This document shows, in pieces, positions 10,173 through 20,472 of a DNA stretch of 64,000 bases. Source of the stretch: a virus. The translations under genes and the position numbers were made by a program. The DNA lies in the IMG/VR virus record IMGVR_UViG_3300025771_000012, positions 62,001 to 126,000 of that record; one strand, written 5' to 3'. Numbering within the stretch: the first letter of the stretch is position 1; each line of letters starts with the position of its first letter. The notes under the pieces were generated by a model that was not told the origin of the DNA, did not search any database, and worked only from the letters and a program-made list of their open reading frames with translations.

Positions 10173-11267
10173 TTACATATGCAGTTGCAGTTGTACCAGA
10201 AAGACTCCAGTTTGTAATTCTGCAGTTGCAGTTGTACCAGAAAGACTCCAGTTTGTAATTCTAAACTGTTCCTGATTTCCAAGGTCTACTAAATCATAAC
10301 CAGTATAATCTGTCGCACCGTCAACACCGGCGATGGTAACTTGATTACCAGTTAGTGTAACAGAGGCTGTTTGTTGAATGTTTGGATGATAACCCAATCC
10401 TCCACCAATCGCACCACCCTCTTCGTTTGGCATAATTTTTACATGTTCAATTTGGCCAGGATTTGGTTGAGATGCGGCTTGTTTGATGTCCCACTGTACC
10501 TGAGCGGCGGTGCCAGGTGCAACTGGATCTTCTAGAAGATTTTTAACTGGAATATAATCTTTTGTCAAGAATTTAAGAGAATCTTGAAGATCGATTGCAT
10601 ACATAAACTTCCACTTATAACCATCTACAGTCTCTTCAATTTCTGTTCCAGTAGTTGATGGTTGGACTGTTGAAGCAACTGTAGTCACTGTTTGGGCAGC
10701 AGCATCATATTTTTGGTTATTAATACACTTATAAACATTAAATTGATTTCCAGATGCAACAATCACATATCCATTTGGAATAATTTCTTCTGGGTTATCA
10801 TGTTCGTACATAGTATATACTCTACCAGAAGTCCAGTTGATTCTTGGAATTGCAAGAGTCATATCACTGTAATTGACTTTCTTAAGTGCAATTGTATCGT
10901 ACTTAAATCTATATGAGTAACCAATTGAATCTTCTGGTGTCGGTGGGTTTGAATCATTTAACCAAGGAGTTTGTTTACCAATTGCCATATAAAGCATATT
11001 GTAAACCGATTGTCCTTGATGGGCCCACTGTACAGTACCATCTTGGAGAGTATCTGGTGCTGGGCCATCCCCATCACCAGCAGAAACACCACTTGTGGAA
11101 GAACCACTAATATTTCCTAGTGCAATAAATGAGTTCTGGTTGTTGACCACAACATCACCTTCTGCATAGGTATTGTTAGGTTTCCAATTAGGTGCGGATC
11201 TGTTAATTGATTGCAAGAATTCCATTGCATTGAAAATTCTTAATTTGTTTGTAATAATCGCTGCCAT
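10173..11267 (-). CDS. 8: Baseplate wedge subunit gp8-like, N-terminal part
   Basis: 364 residues starting MAAIITNKLRIFNAMEFLQS, the usual opening of gp8 in marine T4-like phages. Next comes a wedge region with TPWLNDSNPPTPEDS and RINWTSGRVYTMYEHD. gp8 bridges gp7, gp10 and gp6 in the T4 wedge. The final residues (ELQTGVFLVQLQLHM) are an out-of-frame tail created by the 41-base duplication; the real protein continues as SLSGTTATAYVNGSFTGG into the downstream fragment. A late promoter lies about 35 bases upstream of the start. A chitin-binding-like segment (WKPNNTYAEGDVVVNNQNSF) near residue 28 is unusual compared with T4 gp8. Confidence 0.8.
   Translation of the reverse strand: MAAIITNKLRIFNAMEFLQSINRSAPNWKPNNTYAEGDVVVNNQNSFIALGNISGSSTSGVSAGDGDGPAPDTLQDGTVQWAHQGQSVYNMLYMAIGKQTPWLNDSNPPTPEDSIGYSYRFKYDTIALKKVNYSDMTLAIPRINWTSGRVYTMYEHDNPEEIIPNGYVIVASGNQFNVYKCINNQKYDAAAQTVTTVASTVQPSTTGTEIEETVDGYKWKFMYAIDLQDSLKFLTKDYIPVKNLLEDPVAPGTAAQVQWDIKQAASQPNPGQIEHVKIMPNEEGGAIGGGLGYHPNIQQTASVTLTGNQVTIAGVDGATDYTGYDLVDLGNQEQFRITNWSLSGTTATAELQTGVFLVQLQLHM
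10180..10261. repeat. 41-bp perfect tandem duplication in the gp8 gene, frame-breaking
   Basis: Two exact copies start at 10180 and 10221. The unit starts with a natural micro-repeat (GCAGTTGCAGTTG on the plus strand). 41 is not a multiple of three and the gene frame changes at this point. 1736 coding bases minus 41 gives exactly 565 codons. Confidence 0.95.
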
Positions 11268-11301
11268 TTTTTTACCTTTTTAGTGTCATGAATTTTAATA
11301 C

Positions 11302-11309
11302 TATTTATA
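11302..11309 (-). promoter_or_regulatory. T4-type late promoter upstream of gp8
   Basis: TATAAATA on the minus strand, the T4 late-promoter consensus recognised by gp55 with gp33 and the sliding clamp. It is about 35 bases upstream of the gp8 start, in the short gap after the gp7-like gene. It probably starts a late transcript covering gp8, the DUF4815 gene and the fibre genes. Confidence 0.75.
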
Positions 11310-11318
11310 ATTTATTTT

Positions 11319-14300
11319 TTAGTCTTTCAGAACAATCTGTTGATTTAATTCTTCAATTGTTGTTGGATTCGTATTATACAGTACAATAGATGATTCTGGT
11401 GCGACATTTGACTTATCATGAATGTGTTCTGCTTGATACTTTATAAAAGTATTCAAGTCTAATAAATTTTCGTCATAGTCAACTCTATCTACATTATAAT
11501 CAAGTCCTGATTGTAATCTATCATTAAATTTTATTCTCTCAATTGTTAAATTTGTAGGCCCCAGTCTTTTTCTAGTCGGGACATCTGGTTCTTCCTCACT
11601 CATTATCAAGAATACAGGTGTAATATTAATAAACGAATCTAAAACCGCACGATATTTGTTATCTGCAAGTTTTACAACATCTTCAATTACAGTATTTCTC
11701 CAATTATGATCTGTTCCGTCTGTATTTGCAATCCAATCATTATCTGTTGCATCCACTGGTAAGTGATACCAAATCCCAAGGCCTTCTGCCTTTGCGGGAA
11801 TATGAGTCAATCCATTTCCATTTACAATTGGTCGTTTTATCAGATATGGAGAATTATCCATTTCTCTCTGAGGACTAAACAGTAATGGTCTCAACCTTTC
11901 CCAAGGGAATCTGGAAGTAAAGTAAAACTTAAACCTTTCTAGTGACCTGTATGTGGTGTGTAATGTCGGCAGGTCACCAGTATAGTTTTTGTAGAACATA
12001 TACTTACCTGTTATATTTATCACCATTTTTTCATCTCTTGGATTTGCACCATCTGCAATAGCACCAACCCAATAGTTTGGTTGTCTGTTTACATTCCCAC
12101 GCCAAATGTTGTCCCATCTAAACTCAACTCTATTCTGAGGAGCAGTAGAAGGAAGTTCTCTATAAGACTGAATAATCTTCACATCAAAAACTGCAATTCT
12201 GTCAAGATAATCAGGATCTAGTTCTACACTCTCTACAACATACTTTGCCCAAGGCCTTACATTTATCCATTCATCATTAGTCATACTCTCATCAGATGTA
12301 TCATATATTGTAAATGTATTACCAAGTATTTTAGACGACCAATAGTGTCCATAATCTTTTCCATATGCATCTTTGTAGTTAATTGCGATTTTCTTTACAT
12401 CTTCCCAGCGCAAAGCATTATTTCCATTTTCATCTAATAATGCATATCTACCAGACCCACTATCTACCGTTGCTGCACCAACTGTATCATCAGATATTTC
12501 TCCAGTTCCTACACCTTGATAAAGGCCATCAATTTCACTGTCAATACTAAGTTGACGATTATCATACACAAAATAATAACCATGAGAATTCAAATCGTTG
12601 ATATCAGTTTGTTGGGCAGTAGCATATGTCCAACTTCCACTACCATCCATATTACGCATTCTCAAATTAACATTTTTAATAATTTCGAACATGAGTTCAC
12701 GATATGCAACCCCAAGTCCTTTTCTTACAGAGGCCTTAGTTAGAGTAGTAAATTCTCCAAACATCATCAAACCAGCGGGGTGAATAATCTTCTTAACGAT
12801 TCTTCTCCACTCATCAATATATCTGTTTACTTTTACAACATAAGAATAATCCTGCCACAGATAACCATCATGAATACGATTATCATCTGAAATAAATCCT
12901 TGTTGGTTGACATAAACACCATCACGAACACATAGAGGCCCAGTTAGTACTTTAATAGATGCCTGTCCATTACCATAATTACTCAAGTCAATTTCTGGTG
13001 GAGTATCATATCCAACTCCAAATCCGTCAAAATCTTCTCTAAATGGATTTGCGTATATTTCTAGTCTATTAATTTTACCAATATCTTTTCCAAGTCCTCG
13101 CAAAACTCCACTTCTACCAGTAGAAGTATACGACAATGTTTCCCTCGCAACATTTCCATATGGATATCTAATGTAACCCTCACCACCTGTAATAAGTCTA
13201 GTAGTCTCAATACCAGACTTTGGAATTTCTTCCCATCCAACAGTCAGTGTATGGGCATCAGGCAATTGATATTGCGCCATAGTGTCATCAAGAGTTTGAG
13301 GATTATCTACCCACCTTCTCAATCTGATTTTATTTGGTTCTACTAAAGATTCACTATTGAATATCACATATTCAAGCTTGTCCGACAAAGCACCATAATA
13401 TCTAATCATTATAATATCACCAGCAACTAACGGATTAGTAAAGGTTATCGCAGTACCTGTTGTTGCATTATACTCTGATGGGTCAAGTTCAACATAGTTT
13501 TTCCATGCACCATCAATCCAGATATAATAATTATCCGCCCATTCCCATACCAACCGTTCTATAGGATTTGTTGGGAATGCATCTGGAATGTTTTCTGGAG
13601 TGATAATACTATCTGTAACTTTGAATATTCTCACTGCAGAATTACTGTCATAGAATAATTCAATAACTGTTTCGCCTCCAACGGCGTCAACTCTTTCTAG
13701 ATATCTTGATGACTGTCTAATATCTTGTTTAAAGGGAATAGGATTGACATGTTCTGGACTTATTCCATTACCAGAAACAGGGTTCTGGGTTCCCTTATCT
13801 TCTACTAAAACACCAGTAGAAGAACCCGATGCATCTAACAATGAGAAGTTCGCAGCATCTTGACTGTGTGCGCCAAAACCCCACTGAATTGCACCTTCAA
13901 ATTTATTTAAGACTGGGTTTGTACTCAAATCAACATAAAGTGTAGTTGAAGAATCTAAAGAAGTTGACCCATTCTGGGAAGTAGTTGCATATACACTGGC
14001 ACCATTTTTTATTACTTTTACTTTTGTAGCACCATTTGCACTCCATCCACCAGAAATAAACGGTACATTAGATGTTTGAAGAACAATCTGATCATCTTGT
14101 AGATAATTATATACTATTCCCCAACCAACATTAGGAGTAGTTCCGCCCATATTTCTGACCGCACTTAAAGTATATTCTTTATATCCAGCGTCTGTAGGTT
14201 GTAATCCATTAGTCACAAATCCAACTATAAGCGCAAGTGTATCATCATCTGATGAAGTACTTGACATGACGGATTCAAATTCTAAGTTTGTTGCAGGAGT

Positions 14301-17300
14301 TGAGCCAATAAAACCAGTAAAACTACCTGTGTTTGCGGTACATTCAATACTATTTGTACTAGAGTTATAAATCCATGCAGACAAGTCGCTGGGGATTGCT
14401 TGGTATGATGATGCACCAGAATGTGAAAATCTATACCAATCATCAAATGCCGCCTCGACTGCTGCAGGATCTCCTTCTAAAGTAATATTAGATTCATAAT
14501 TAGCAACATATCTTTGTCCTTTAGTCATTCTGAATGCACCAAAGAAACCAAGAGTATAATCATTCATAATTACTAAAGAATTTCCATCTACAATCTGTCT
14601 TGCACCAATATAGAAATTTGAGTTTGTACTATAATTTAACATATTGACGCCAGGAATTGTATTTTCTAATAGTCCATTCAAATAGATAGAAGTTCCATCG
14701 TTAGAAAAATAAACCGCTATATGATTCCACTCTCCAAACGGAACTGATCTTGCACCAAGTACATTTCCAGAAGAATCAATTAAATCAATTGTACCATCAT
14801 AATTTTGCCAAAGGGTTAAATGTTGAGTACCACCATCTTCACTGTTGATTGCAAAAATAACGCCGCCGGGCGAATCTATATCTGTAATAGAAATAGATTT
14901 TCTAAAATACCAAAAGTCGATTGTTAGTTCTTTGTTGGTTAACTCGACATCAAATTTTAGATCGATGTTATCACTTCTCAACCATCCATAATCTGTGTAT
15001 AATGCATGTTCCCCAACCTTTGCAAGTCCTGCTTTAAATCCTTCTTTTAAGTATTGGTGTGCTAACTTATAACCTTTAATCTTAAAATTTTGTCCTACAA
15101 GATAATTGGCGCCTGGTTGATTTGGCGTAACAGTATATACTCCGTTATTAATATTAACATCAAAGGTTGCACCATAACCATTAGACATAACACTAACTAA
15201 ATTATCATTCTTGTTTAGATTTTCTGGCGATGAATTAATAGCAGTTCCACTAATATTTCCAATCTGCAATATACCACCATTGTCGTCAATCTTAATTACA
15301 TCAAAAACTAGATCGTTAATTCCATCAACACCCCCCAATTCACTACCAATTATTGTAATTGAATCGCCAACGGAATAGTTAATTCCATTAAATCTTGACG
15401 CAGGATTTGTTACATAATATGTTGTCCCATCTCTTCTAATGAAATTAAATATTGCACCTGTTCCAGAAGTTCCGCCATTTTGAGTAGAAGCGGTATATTG
15501 TGGTGCGTAGTAATATGAATATCCATCTGGCATCGGAGTTGTTGGATTTAAAACTTCAAATGTTGATATATGTCCAGTGATTGGATTTGCAAAAACTTCA
15601 AAATCTTCGATTCGTCCTTCATCGTTGACTTCTGTTACGGTAATTGTTACATCATTCTCTCCATCCGTACCACCAACAACAGAACCTAAAATTGTAAACT
15701 TATCCCCAACGATATAATTTGTAGTTGGTGATAAAACTCCTTGTGCATTTGCATCACTCAAAAGAACAGAAAGGTTTTGGGGATAACTGGGTTCGTCTGT
15801 ATCAATATCCCACACAGCGCCTGTACCAATTCTAGAAGTTGTAGTATATGAAGATGCGTCTAGATTTAAATATGCCGAACCACCTGTAACAGTCAATACT
15901 TTTATAAAGATATCATGAACACCCGACACACCATTAAAAAATTGTTCGCCGTCAATTTTAATAAAATCGCCAGGGACATAATGTTTAGAAGTTTCTTGAC
16001 TCCCTAAAGTGACAGAAGTTATTACATTATCAAGATATGCAACATCAAACAACGCACCTACACCTCTACCTTGATGATAGGTTGCAGTTTGGTTTCTTAC
16101 ATCCGCAATCTGTGGGAAAACATTGGTTGGACTTGCTAAGTTATTTGTAATTGAAACTCCAGTAATACCACCAAATTCATTTACAGATGTAACTTGAAAC
16201 TCCAAGTCTGTTCTTAATCTATATTCTGTGGGATCACCTTCATTTAAATTTGTAATTATAAATGGTGGTTCTTCGACTGGAGTTATAGAACTTCTATAAG
16301 TAGAACTTAACTCCCCAGTCTTATAATCTTTGACGGCGGCAAAAAACGTTTGGACCTGATGTGTAATTTTTCTATTATAGATGTCTTCATAATCGTATAG
16401 ATAAAAAACATCATCATAGAGATAATCTATGTTTTCAATCGTAACTGATGGATTTTGTGCTCTAGGGCCAAAATCAAACCCCGAAAGTCCAATATCAAAT
16501 GACATGACTGGATATTCTAAACTTTCTGGGTTTTGAAAGAATGAAACACTAAAATTATTTTTAACGGATTGAATAGAACTAATTTGACCAATAGCATATG
16601 AACCCAATGTGTTGCCATTTTGAAACTCAATTGTTTCGCCAGTAATATACTGATCTCCATTATTAACAATTTTGATATTTTCAACTGGGCCGAAAGAAGT
16701 GTGTGCGATTTTTGCAGCAAAACCATAACCACTACCATTTGAAGATAAATTATTTTGCAGTGTCAAATTTCGTGGCATATCTTCGCCAGGATTTTCTATT
16801 TCAAATCCTACGACACATTCATATAAACTTTCTTCATAAATGGATGAATCTATTTGTTTTATTTTTACAGTTTCTTTACTAGAAAACTCACCATTGATAG
16901 AACTAATTACATATTCACGAACTTTATAATCACCTAAAGTATAATCATTGAAATATTCAATATTTGCTGAGGCACCACTAGACGCACCTTCAATGAACAG
17001 TGGTTGATTGATCTTAATTGGGCCTTCATACGGAACAGTCCTAAGACTTGTTAGTGTTTGCCAAGTATTAGAACTTGGTTTTAACAAGTTTTCTTTTGGG
17101 TAATATATTTCTATATCTTCATTAAACAGTGCCCTAAACAAAAATTTATAGGAACTTTCGCTGCCCTTTTGTTTATAGAACTTATTAATTAACTTTAAAA
17201 AGTTTCTTTCATTAGTATATCTGGTTTTTTCTTTTCCACTTTCTTCTACTAATTTTTGGATTGCAGATTCAGTATCTACGTCTGCAGTAGGACTTATAAA

Positions 17301-17984
17301 AGTTCTCAAATAAAATCTTATTTTTATAATATCACGATTATCATGAACAATCGGATCGTTATTTTCATCTTGAAAAATAATAGAGTTTTCTAAAAGTCTA
17401 TAATCAACTCCCTCAATTAATTCAACCCAATCACCAGTGCTTCCTGTTGGGTCATCATTTGGGGGTGTTAAATTATCTACAACATCACTTAAAGATTCCC
17501 CAACTCTTCCAGCAAAATTGACATCATTTATAAAGACTCGTATCTTAGTAACTTTTGTGTCTACATCTTGATCTGAGAAATAATAAAAGGGATTAAAATA
17601 ATCCATTACATATTTTGCAGAAACACCGTCAGTAAAAAATTCTTGGTCAGCAGTAGTATCTATAGATGTTTCTGCATCATCGCCATTGTTTAATTCTTGC
17701 AAAATTTCAGTTGCAATTTGAGTATTTGTCTTAATCTTGGTAATGGTTGGCCATGCGCCAGCAAGTTCAGACTTAAACTCTTGAACAAAAACATCAAAAG
17801 TTTCGTCTAAGTCTGTAAGTGAAGTAATTTTTCCAGTGACATTACTAACATTGTCATCTAGTGCCAACCATTCATAATACAGTTCTAAAAAACGAACAAA
17901 GTTATCATATTCACTACTGTTTAAATAAGTAGGAAGTTGTTCTCTTATCCTAGATGCAATATTTTGTAAATTAGTTCTATCCAT
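11319..17984 (-). CDS. 7: Baseplate wedge initiator gp7-like with lectin-type domains
   Basis: 2221 residues, about twice the length of T4 gp7. The N-terminus (MDRTNLQNIASRIREQLPTY, then NFVRFLELYYEWL) and position between gp6 and gp8 fit gp7-like wedge proteins of marine T4-like phages. Around residues 1010-1180 there is a LamG/concanavalin-type jellyroll (FGEWNHIAVYFSNDGTSIYL, then NSNFYIGARQI). A second beta-sandwich-like region follows at about 1180-1400. These look like insertions that could bind surface glycans. The C-terminal third (PAGLMMFGEFTTLTKASVRK) is closer to the wedge core. Confidence 0.75.
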   Translation of the reverse strand: MDRTNLQNIASRIREQLPTYLNSSEYDNFVRFLELYYEWLALDDNVSNVTGKITSLTDLDETFDVFVQEFKSELAGAWPTITKIKTNTQIATEILQELNNGDDAETSIDTTADQEFFTDGVSAKYVMDYFNPFYYFSDQDVDTKVTKIRVFINDVNFAGRVGESLSDVVDNLTPPNDDPTGSTGDWVELIEGVDYRLLENSIIFQDENNDPIVHDNRDIIKIRFYLRTFISPTADVDTESAIQKLVEESGKEKTRYTNERNFLKLINKFYKQKGSESSYKFLFRALFNEDIEIYYPKENLLKPSSNTWQTLTSLRTVPYEGPIKINQPLFIEGASSGASANIEYFNDYTLGDYKVREYVISSINGEFSSKETVKIKQIDSSIYEESLYECVVGFEIENPGEDMPRNLTLQNNLSSNGSGYGFAAKIAHTSFGPVENIKIVNNGDQYITGETIEFQNGNTLGSYAIGQISSIQSVKNNFSVSFFQNPESLEYPVMSFDIGLSGFDFGPRAQNPSVTIENIDYLYDDVFYLYDYEDIYNRKITHQVQTFFAAVKDYKTGELSSTYRSSITPVEEPPFIITNLNEGDPTEYRLRTDLEFQVTSVNEFGGITGVSITNNLASPTNVFPQIADVRNQTATYHQGRGVGALFDVAYLDNVITSVTLGSQETSKHYVPGDFIKIDGEQFFNGVSGVHDIFIKVLTVTGGSAYLNLDASSYTTTSRIGTGAVWDIDTDEPSYPQNLSVLLSDANAQGVLSPTTNYIVGDKFTILGSVVGGTDGENDVTITVTEVNDEGRIEDFEVFANPITGHISTFEVLNPTTPMPDGYSYYYAPQYTASTQNGGTSGTGAIFNFIRRDGTTYYVTNPASRFNGINYSVGDSITIIGSELGGVDGINDLVFDVIKIDDNGGILQIGNISGTAINSSPENLNKNDNLVSVMSNGYGATFDVNINNGVYTVTPNQPGANYLVGQNFKIKGYKLAHQYLKEGFKAGLAKVGEHALYTDYGWLRSDNIDLKFDVELTNKELTIDFWYFRKSISITDIDSPGGVIFAINSEDGGTQHLTLWQNYDGTIDLIDSSGNVLGARSVPFGEWNHIAVYFSNDGTSIYLNGLLENTIPGVNMLNYSTNSNFYIGARQIVDGNSLVIMNDYTLGFFGAFRMTKGQRYVANYESNITLEGDPAAVEAAFDDWYRFSHSGASSYQAIPSDLSAWIYNSSTNSIECTANTGSFTGFIGSTPATNLEFESVMSSTSSDDDTLALIVGFVTNGLQPTDAGYKEYTLSAVRNMGGTTPNVGWGIVYNYLQDDQIVLQTSNVPFISGGWSANGATKVKVIKNGASVYATTSQNGSTSLDSSTTLYVDLSTNPVLNKFEGAIQWGFGAHSQDAANFSLLDASGSSTGVLVEDKGTQNPVSGNGISPEHVNPIPFKQDIRQSSRYLERVDAVGGETVIELFYDSNSAVRIFKVTDSIITPENIPDAFPTNPIERLVWEWADNYYIWIDGAWKNYVELDPSEYNATTGTAITFTNPLVAGDIIMIRYYGALSDKLEYVIFNSESLVEPNKIRLRRWVDNPQTLDDTMAQYQLPDAHTLTVGWEEIPKSGIETTRLITGGEGYIRYPYGNVARETLSYTSTGRSGVLRGLGKDIGKINRLEIYANPFREDFDGFGVGYDTPPEIDLSNYGNGQASIKVLTGPLCVRDGVYVNQQGFISDDNRIHDGYLWQDYSYVVKVNRYIDEWRRIVKKIIHPAGLMMFGEFTTLTKASVRKGLGVAYRELMFEIIKNVNLRMRNMDGSGSWTYATAQQTDINDLNSHGYYFVYDNRQLSIDSEIDGLYQGVGTGEISDDTVGAATVDSGSGRYALLDENGNNALRWEDVKKIAINYKDAYGKDYGHYWSSKILGNTFTIYDTSDESMTNDEWINVRPWAKYVVESVELDPDYLDRIAVFDVKIIQSYRELPSTAPQNRVEFRWDNIWRGNVNRQPNYWVGAIADGANPRDEKMVINITGKYMFYKNYTGDLPTLHTTYRSLERFKFYFTSRFPWERLRPLLFSPQREMDNSPYLIKRPIVNGNGLTHIPAKAEGLGIWYHLPVDATDNDWIANTDGTDHNWRNTVIEDVVKLADNKYRAVLDSFINITPVFLIMSEEEPDVPTRKRLGPTNLTIERIKFNDRLQSGLDYNVDRVDYDENLLDLNTFIKYQAEHIHDKSNVAPESSIVLYNTNPTTIEELNQQIVLKD

Positions 17985-18003
17985 TTAATTTAACTTCTGC
18001 TTG

Positions 18004-19947
18004 TTATGTTGTAGTATCAGATATTACATTTGTAATACTTGCCTGTGATGTATTATATGTTGTTCTAAGTGATCTAGTGACAACAACTCTCTGTGAAGAG
18101 ATATCGTAGTTCTCATTAAATTCATCTGTATCAGGCATCATTACAATATCAAGTTCGTCATAATCAATAAAGATAATTTGATTACGAACAGGAAATATAT
18201 CATTAGATTCTGGTTCTGCAACCAAACCTAAAACGGTTGAGCCAACAATGCCTGTAATCTGAATATCATTCAAAACAACTTTACCAGTTCCATAGTTAAT
18301 AGTTCCACCCAAAACATTATTATATTTTCTAGCGAATAATGGAGTTAATGTGTATATTCTCAATCCACCCAATCCGTCATCTTCAATATAATGAGGGTCA
18401 CTTAATCCAGCAATAGTAAATGCATTAGAATACAAACTATTAGGACGTATTGCATTATTAAAATTGAATGTATATGATGCAACACCATTATATACTGGTG
18501 TTTTTTCATTAATCATCAAAACTTCTGTTATGTTATTTGTAACAGAATCATCAGTTTTATCAATGGTAGACAAGAACTGCGAATATCTAAAATAACTATT
18601 AAATTCGTTTAGAAACTCATTATTATAAGAAATGATATTTTGCCTTACAGATTCTTTTAGTGCCGATTCGTCCAATAAGGTTGACTCATCATTATACTTT
18701 ACATTTGTAGTTATCTTCAATTTTAAATAGTCGGGGTCGATAATTTGAGGCGAAAGAGTAAGAACTGAATAATTACTTTTCAACTGATTCAAAATATATT
18801 GTTTTTCTTGAGTGGAAAGAATCAATCCAGTATTTGGTTTAATAGACATAAACACAGAACCATATGCAGGAGGGTCATTATCTTCTCCACCCCAAACATT
18901 CATCGTGTCTACCTCTGGATAAATTTGTGGAACAATCGCTTTATAGTCTCTGGCAGTAACTGCTCTATTTTGACTTTCGAATGTTCTTGGTGCAAAAAAT
19001 TTAATAGACTCAATATCTTCTCTGTCGGCACCACCATAACTCTCACCAATAATCTGAACATTTTCGGTGTCAACAATTACACCTTTAGGCAGTGCAACTG
19101 CAGTAAGTCTTCCAGTAATACCATTTCCATTAGCACCCTTTGTCGTAATATAACGAACTGTAATTATATTACCATTTTCTACTTCGTCCCCAAGAACACC
19201 ATCTCCAAAAAATATTTCATACTTCATATCTCTCGATTCTTGAAGAAAATATGTTTTAGAAATATCCGAAAGTTGTGTAGTATCAGTTGCTAAATTAAAT
19301 TCAGAAACAACATCATCGTCTGCACTTGCCTGTACTAGAACTTGAATAGTGCCAGTATCTACATTTTCGTTAGATAAAATAAATTTTTGGTTTGGATTGT
19401 TAATATCAACAACAAACTTTTCTTCCACTTGTTGTCCTTGAAACAATTCTAAATCGTTTATAGTATAGTAATGAGCCCTTGAACCATCTGGTTCTGCTGC
19501 AGAGCGTGACCTTGTAATTGACCTAGAAACCTTCGGAACAAAAATATAAGATTCGTTATCAATAGAAGTAGAAAATGCAAGTTGTCTATCGATTCTTAAT
19601 GTGTTATATTGATAATCTCTTTCTTGTCTATTCTTTCTAATAATCTTAAATGTTACTGCAACCAATGCAGTCGCAGACTTATTAGAACGTGGAGTATAAC
19701 CCAATAACTTTGCCTTGGATACAACATTCTCACGAATTCTTGCAGTATCTAAAAAACTTTCGTTTGCGATCATGTTCATATAATATGAATTGTAATAAGT
19801 ATTATATGTTAGTATGTCGAGAATACTAGACAATGCAGAGCCTTCAAAGTTATAATCTTTGAAAACTTTATCATTCTCCATGTATTTTTTGATATTGTCT
19901 TTTATTCCATCAAAACTTAAATCTGATATGTTTATATTTTTGGCCAT
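18004..19947 (-). CDS. 6: Baseplate wedge subunit gp6
   Basis: 647 residues, close to T4 gp6 (660). It begins MAKNINISDLSFDGIKDNIK and has the typical early region DYNFEGSALSSILDILTYNT followed by YYNSYYMNMIANESFLDTA, a hallmark of gp6/baseplate J-like proteins. The middle includes ITVRYITTKGANGNGITG and ESYGGADREDIESIKFFAPR, the conserved J-domain block. gp6 forms the ring that ties the wedges together. It sits directly after gp25, as in most T4-like phages, and is followed at 19 bases by gp7. Confidence 0.92.
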   Translation of the reverse strand: MAKNINISDLSFDGIKDNIKKYMENDKVFKDYNFEGSALSSILDILTYNTYYNSYYMNMIANESFLDTARIRENVVSKAKLLGYTPRSNKSATALVAVTFKIIRKNRQERDYQYNTLRIDRQLAFSTSIDNESYIFVPKVSRSITRSRSAAEPDGSRAHYYTINDLELFQGQQVEEKFVVDINNPNQKFILSNENVDTGTIQVLVQASADDDVVSEFNLATDTTQLSDISKTYFLQESRDMKYEIFFGDGVLGDEVENGNIITVRYITTKGANGNGITGRLTAVALPKGVIVDTENVQIIGESYGGADREDIESIKFFAPRTFESQNRAVTARDYKAIVPQIYPEVDTMNVWGGEDNDPPAYGSVFMSIKPNTGLILSTQEKQYILNQLKSNYSVLTLSPQIIDPDYLKLKITTNVKYNDESTLLDESALKESVRQNIISYNNEFLNEFNSYFRYSQFLSTIDKTDDSVTNNITEVLMINEKTPVYNGVASYTFNFNNAIRPNSLYSNAFTIAGLSDPHYIEDDGLGGLRIYTLTPLFARKYNNVLGGTINYGTGKVVLNDIQITGIVGSTVLGLVAEPESNDIFPVRNQIIFIDYDELDIVMMPDTDEFNENYDISSQRVVVTRSLRTTYNTSQASITNVISDTTT

Positions 19948-20463
19948 TTATCGTACTCTTTTTATACTAAATTGAAATGTTATATCTTCTTCGGATGCAG
20001 GGACATTGTATACTATACTAACTTCTAAGGTATTATTATCTACTAACTGTGCCTGTCTCATTCTTTCGTCTTCTGTCTTTATTCCTTTCAACGATGACAT
20101 AACTCTTTCTCTAGAGAAAAAATTAACATCAGAAACTACTATCCTTGGTTCATGTATTTTTAACGCAAGTTTTATCTCTTCTTGCATATTTATGTCATGC
20201 GGCGAACCCTTATAATCCCAATTCGTCATTAAATCAAATAAAGTGTTGTAAATATTTCCACCGAACCTTGGTTTAAATGGTTTTTCGAGTTTATTAGTCA
20301 ATAAAATATTTTTAATACTTTGATTTATTGAACCAATATCTTTTTTGATTAAAACATCTCCACTGACTGGATTTCGTCTAAACGTTAGATCAAAATCAAT
20401 ATATTGATCTCTCTTAGATGGTAATATCCCAAGTCTTTCTTCTGCACTACTTAAATTTGACAT
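19948..20463 (-). CDS. 25: Baseplate wedge subunit gp25
   Basis: 171 residues. The GPW/gp25 fold is evident from INQSIKNILLTNKLEKPFKP, FGGNIYNTLFDL and the EPR motif in ALKIHEPRIVVSDVNF. gp25 joins gp6 and gp53 in the wedge core. It sits directly between gp5 and gp6 on the same strand with no gap before gp6, so the genes are likely translated from one transcript. A slightly long N-terminal lead (MSNLSSAEERLGILPSKRDQ) is the only difference from T4. Confidence 0.92.
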   Translation of the reverse strand: MSNLSSAEERLGILPSKRDQYIDFDLTFRRNPVSGDVLIKKDIGSINQSIKNILLTNKLEKPFKPRFGGNIYNTLFDLMTNWDYKGSPHDINMQEEIKLALKIHEPRIVVSDVNFFSRERVMSSLKGIKTEDERMRQAQLVDNNTLEVSIVYNVPASEEDITFQFSIKRVR

Positions 20464-20472
20464 GACTTCCTC

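Noticed and set aside
9907-10275. Plus-strand frames around 9907-10275
   Set aside because: They are antisense to gp8; their internal repeat is only the 41-bp duplication seen from the other strand.
18799-19293. Long plus-strand open frame (164 codons) inside the gp6 region
   Set aside because: It is antisense to a clear gp6 gene, cysteine- and asparagine-rich in a way typical of AT-rich antisense reading, and has no ribosome-binding site.
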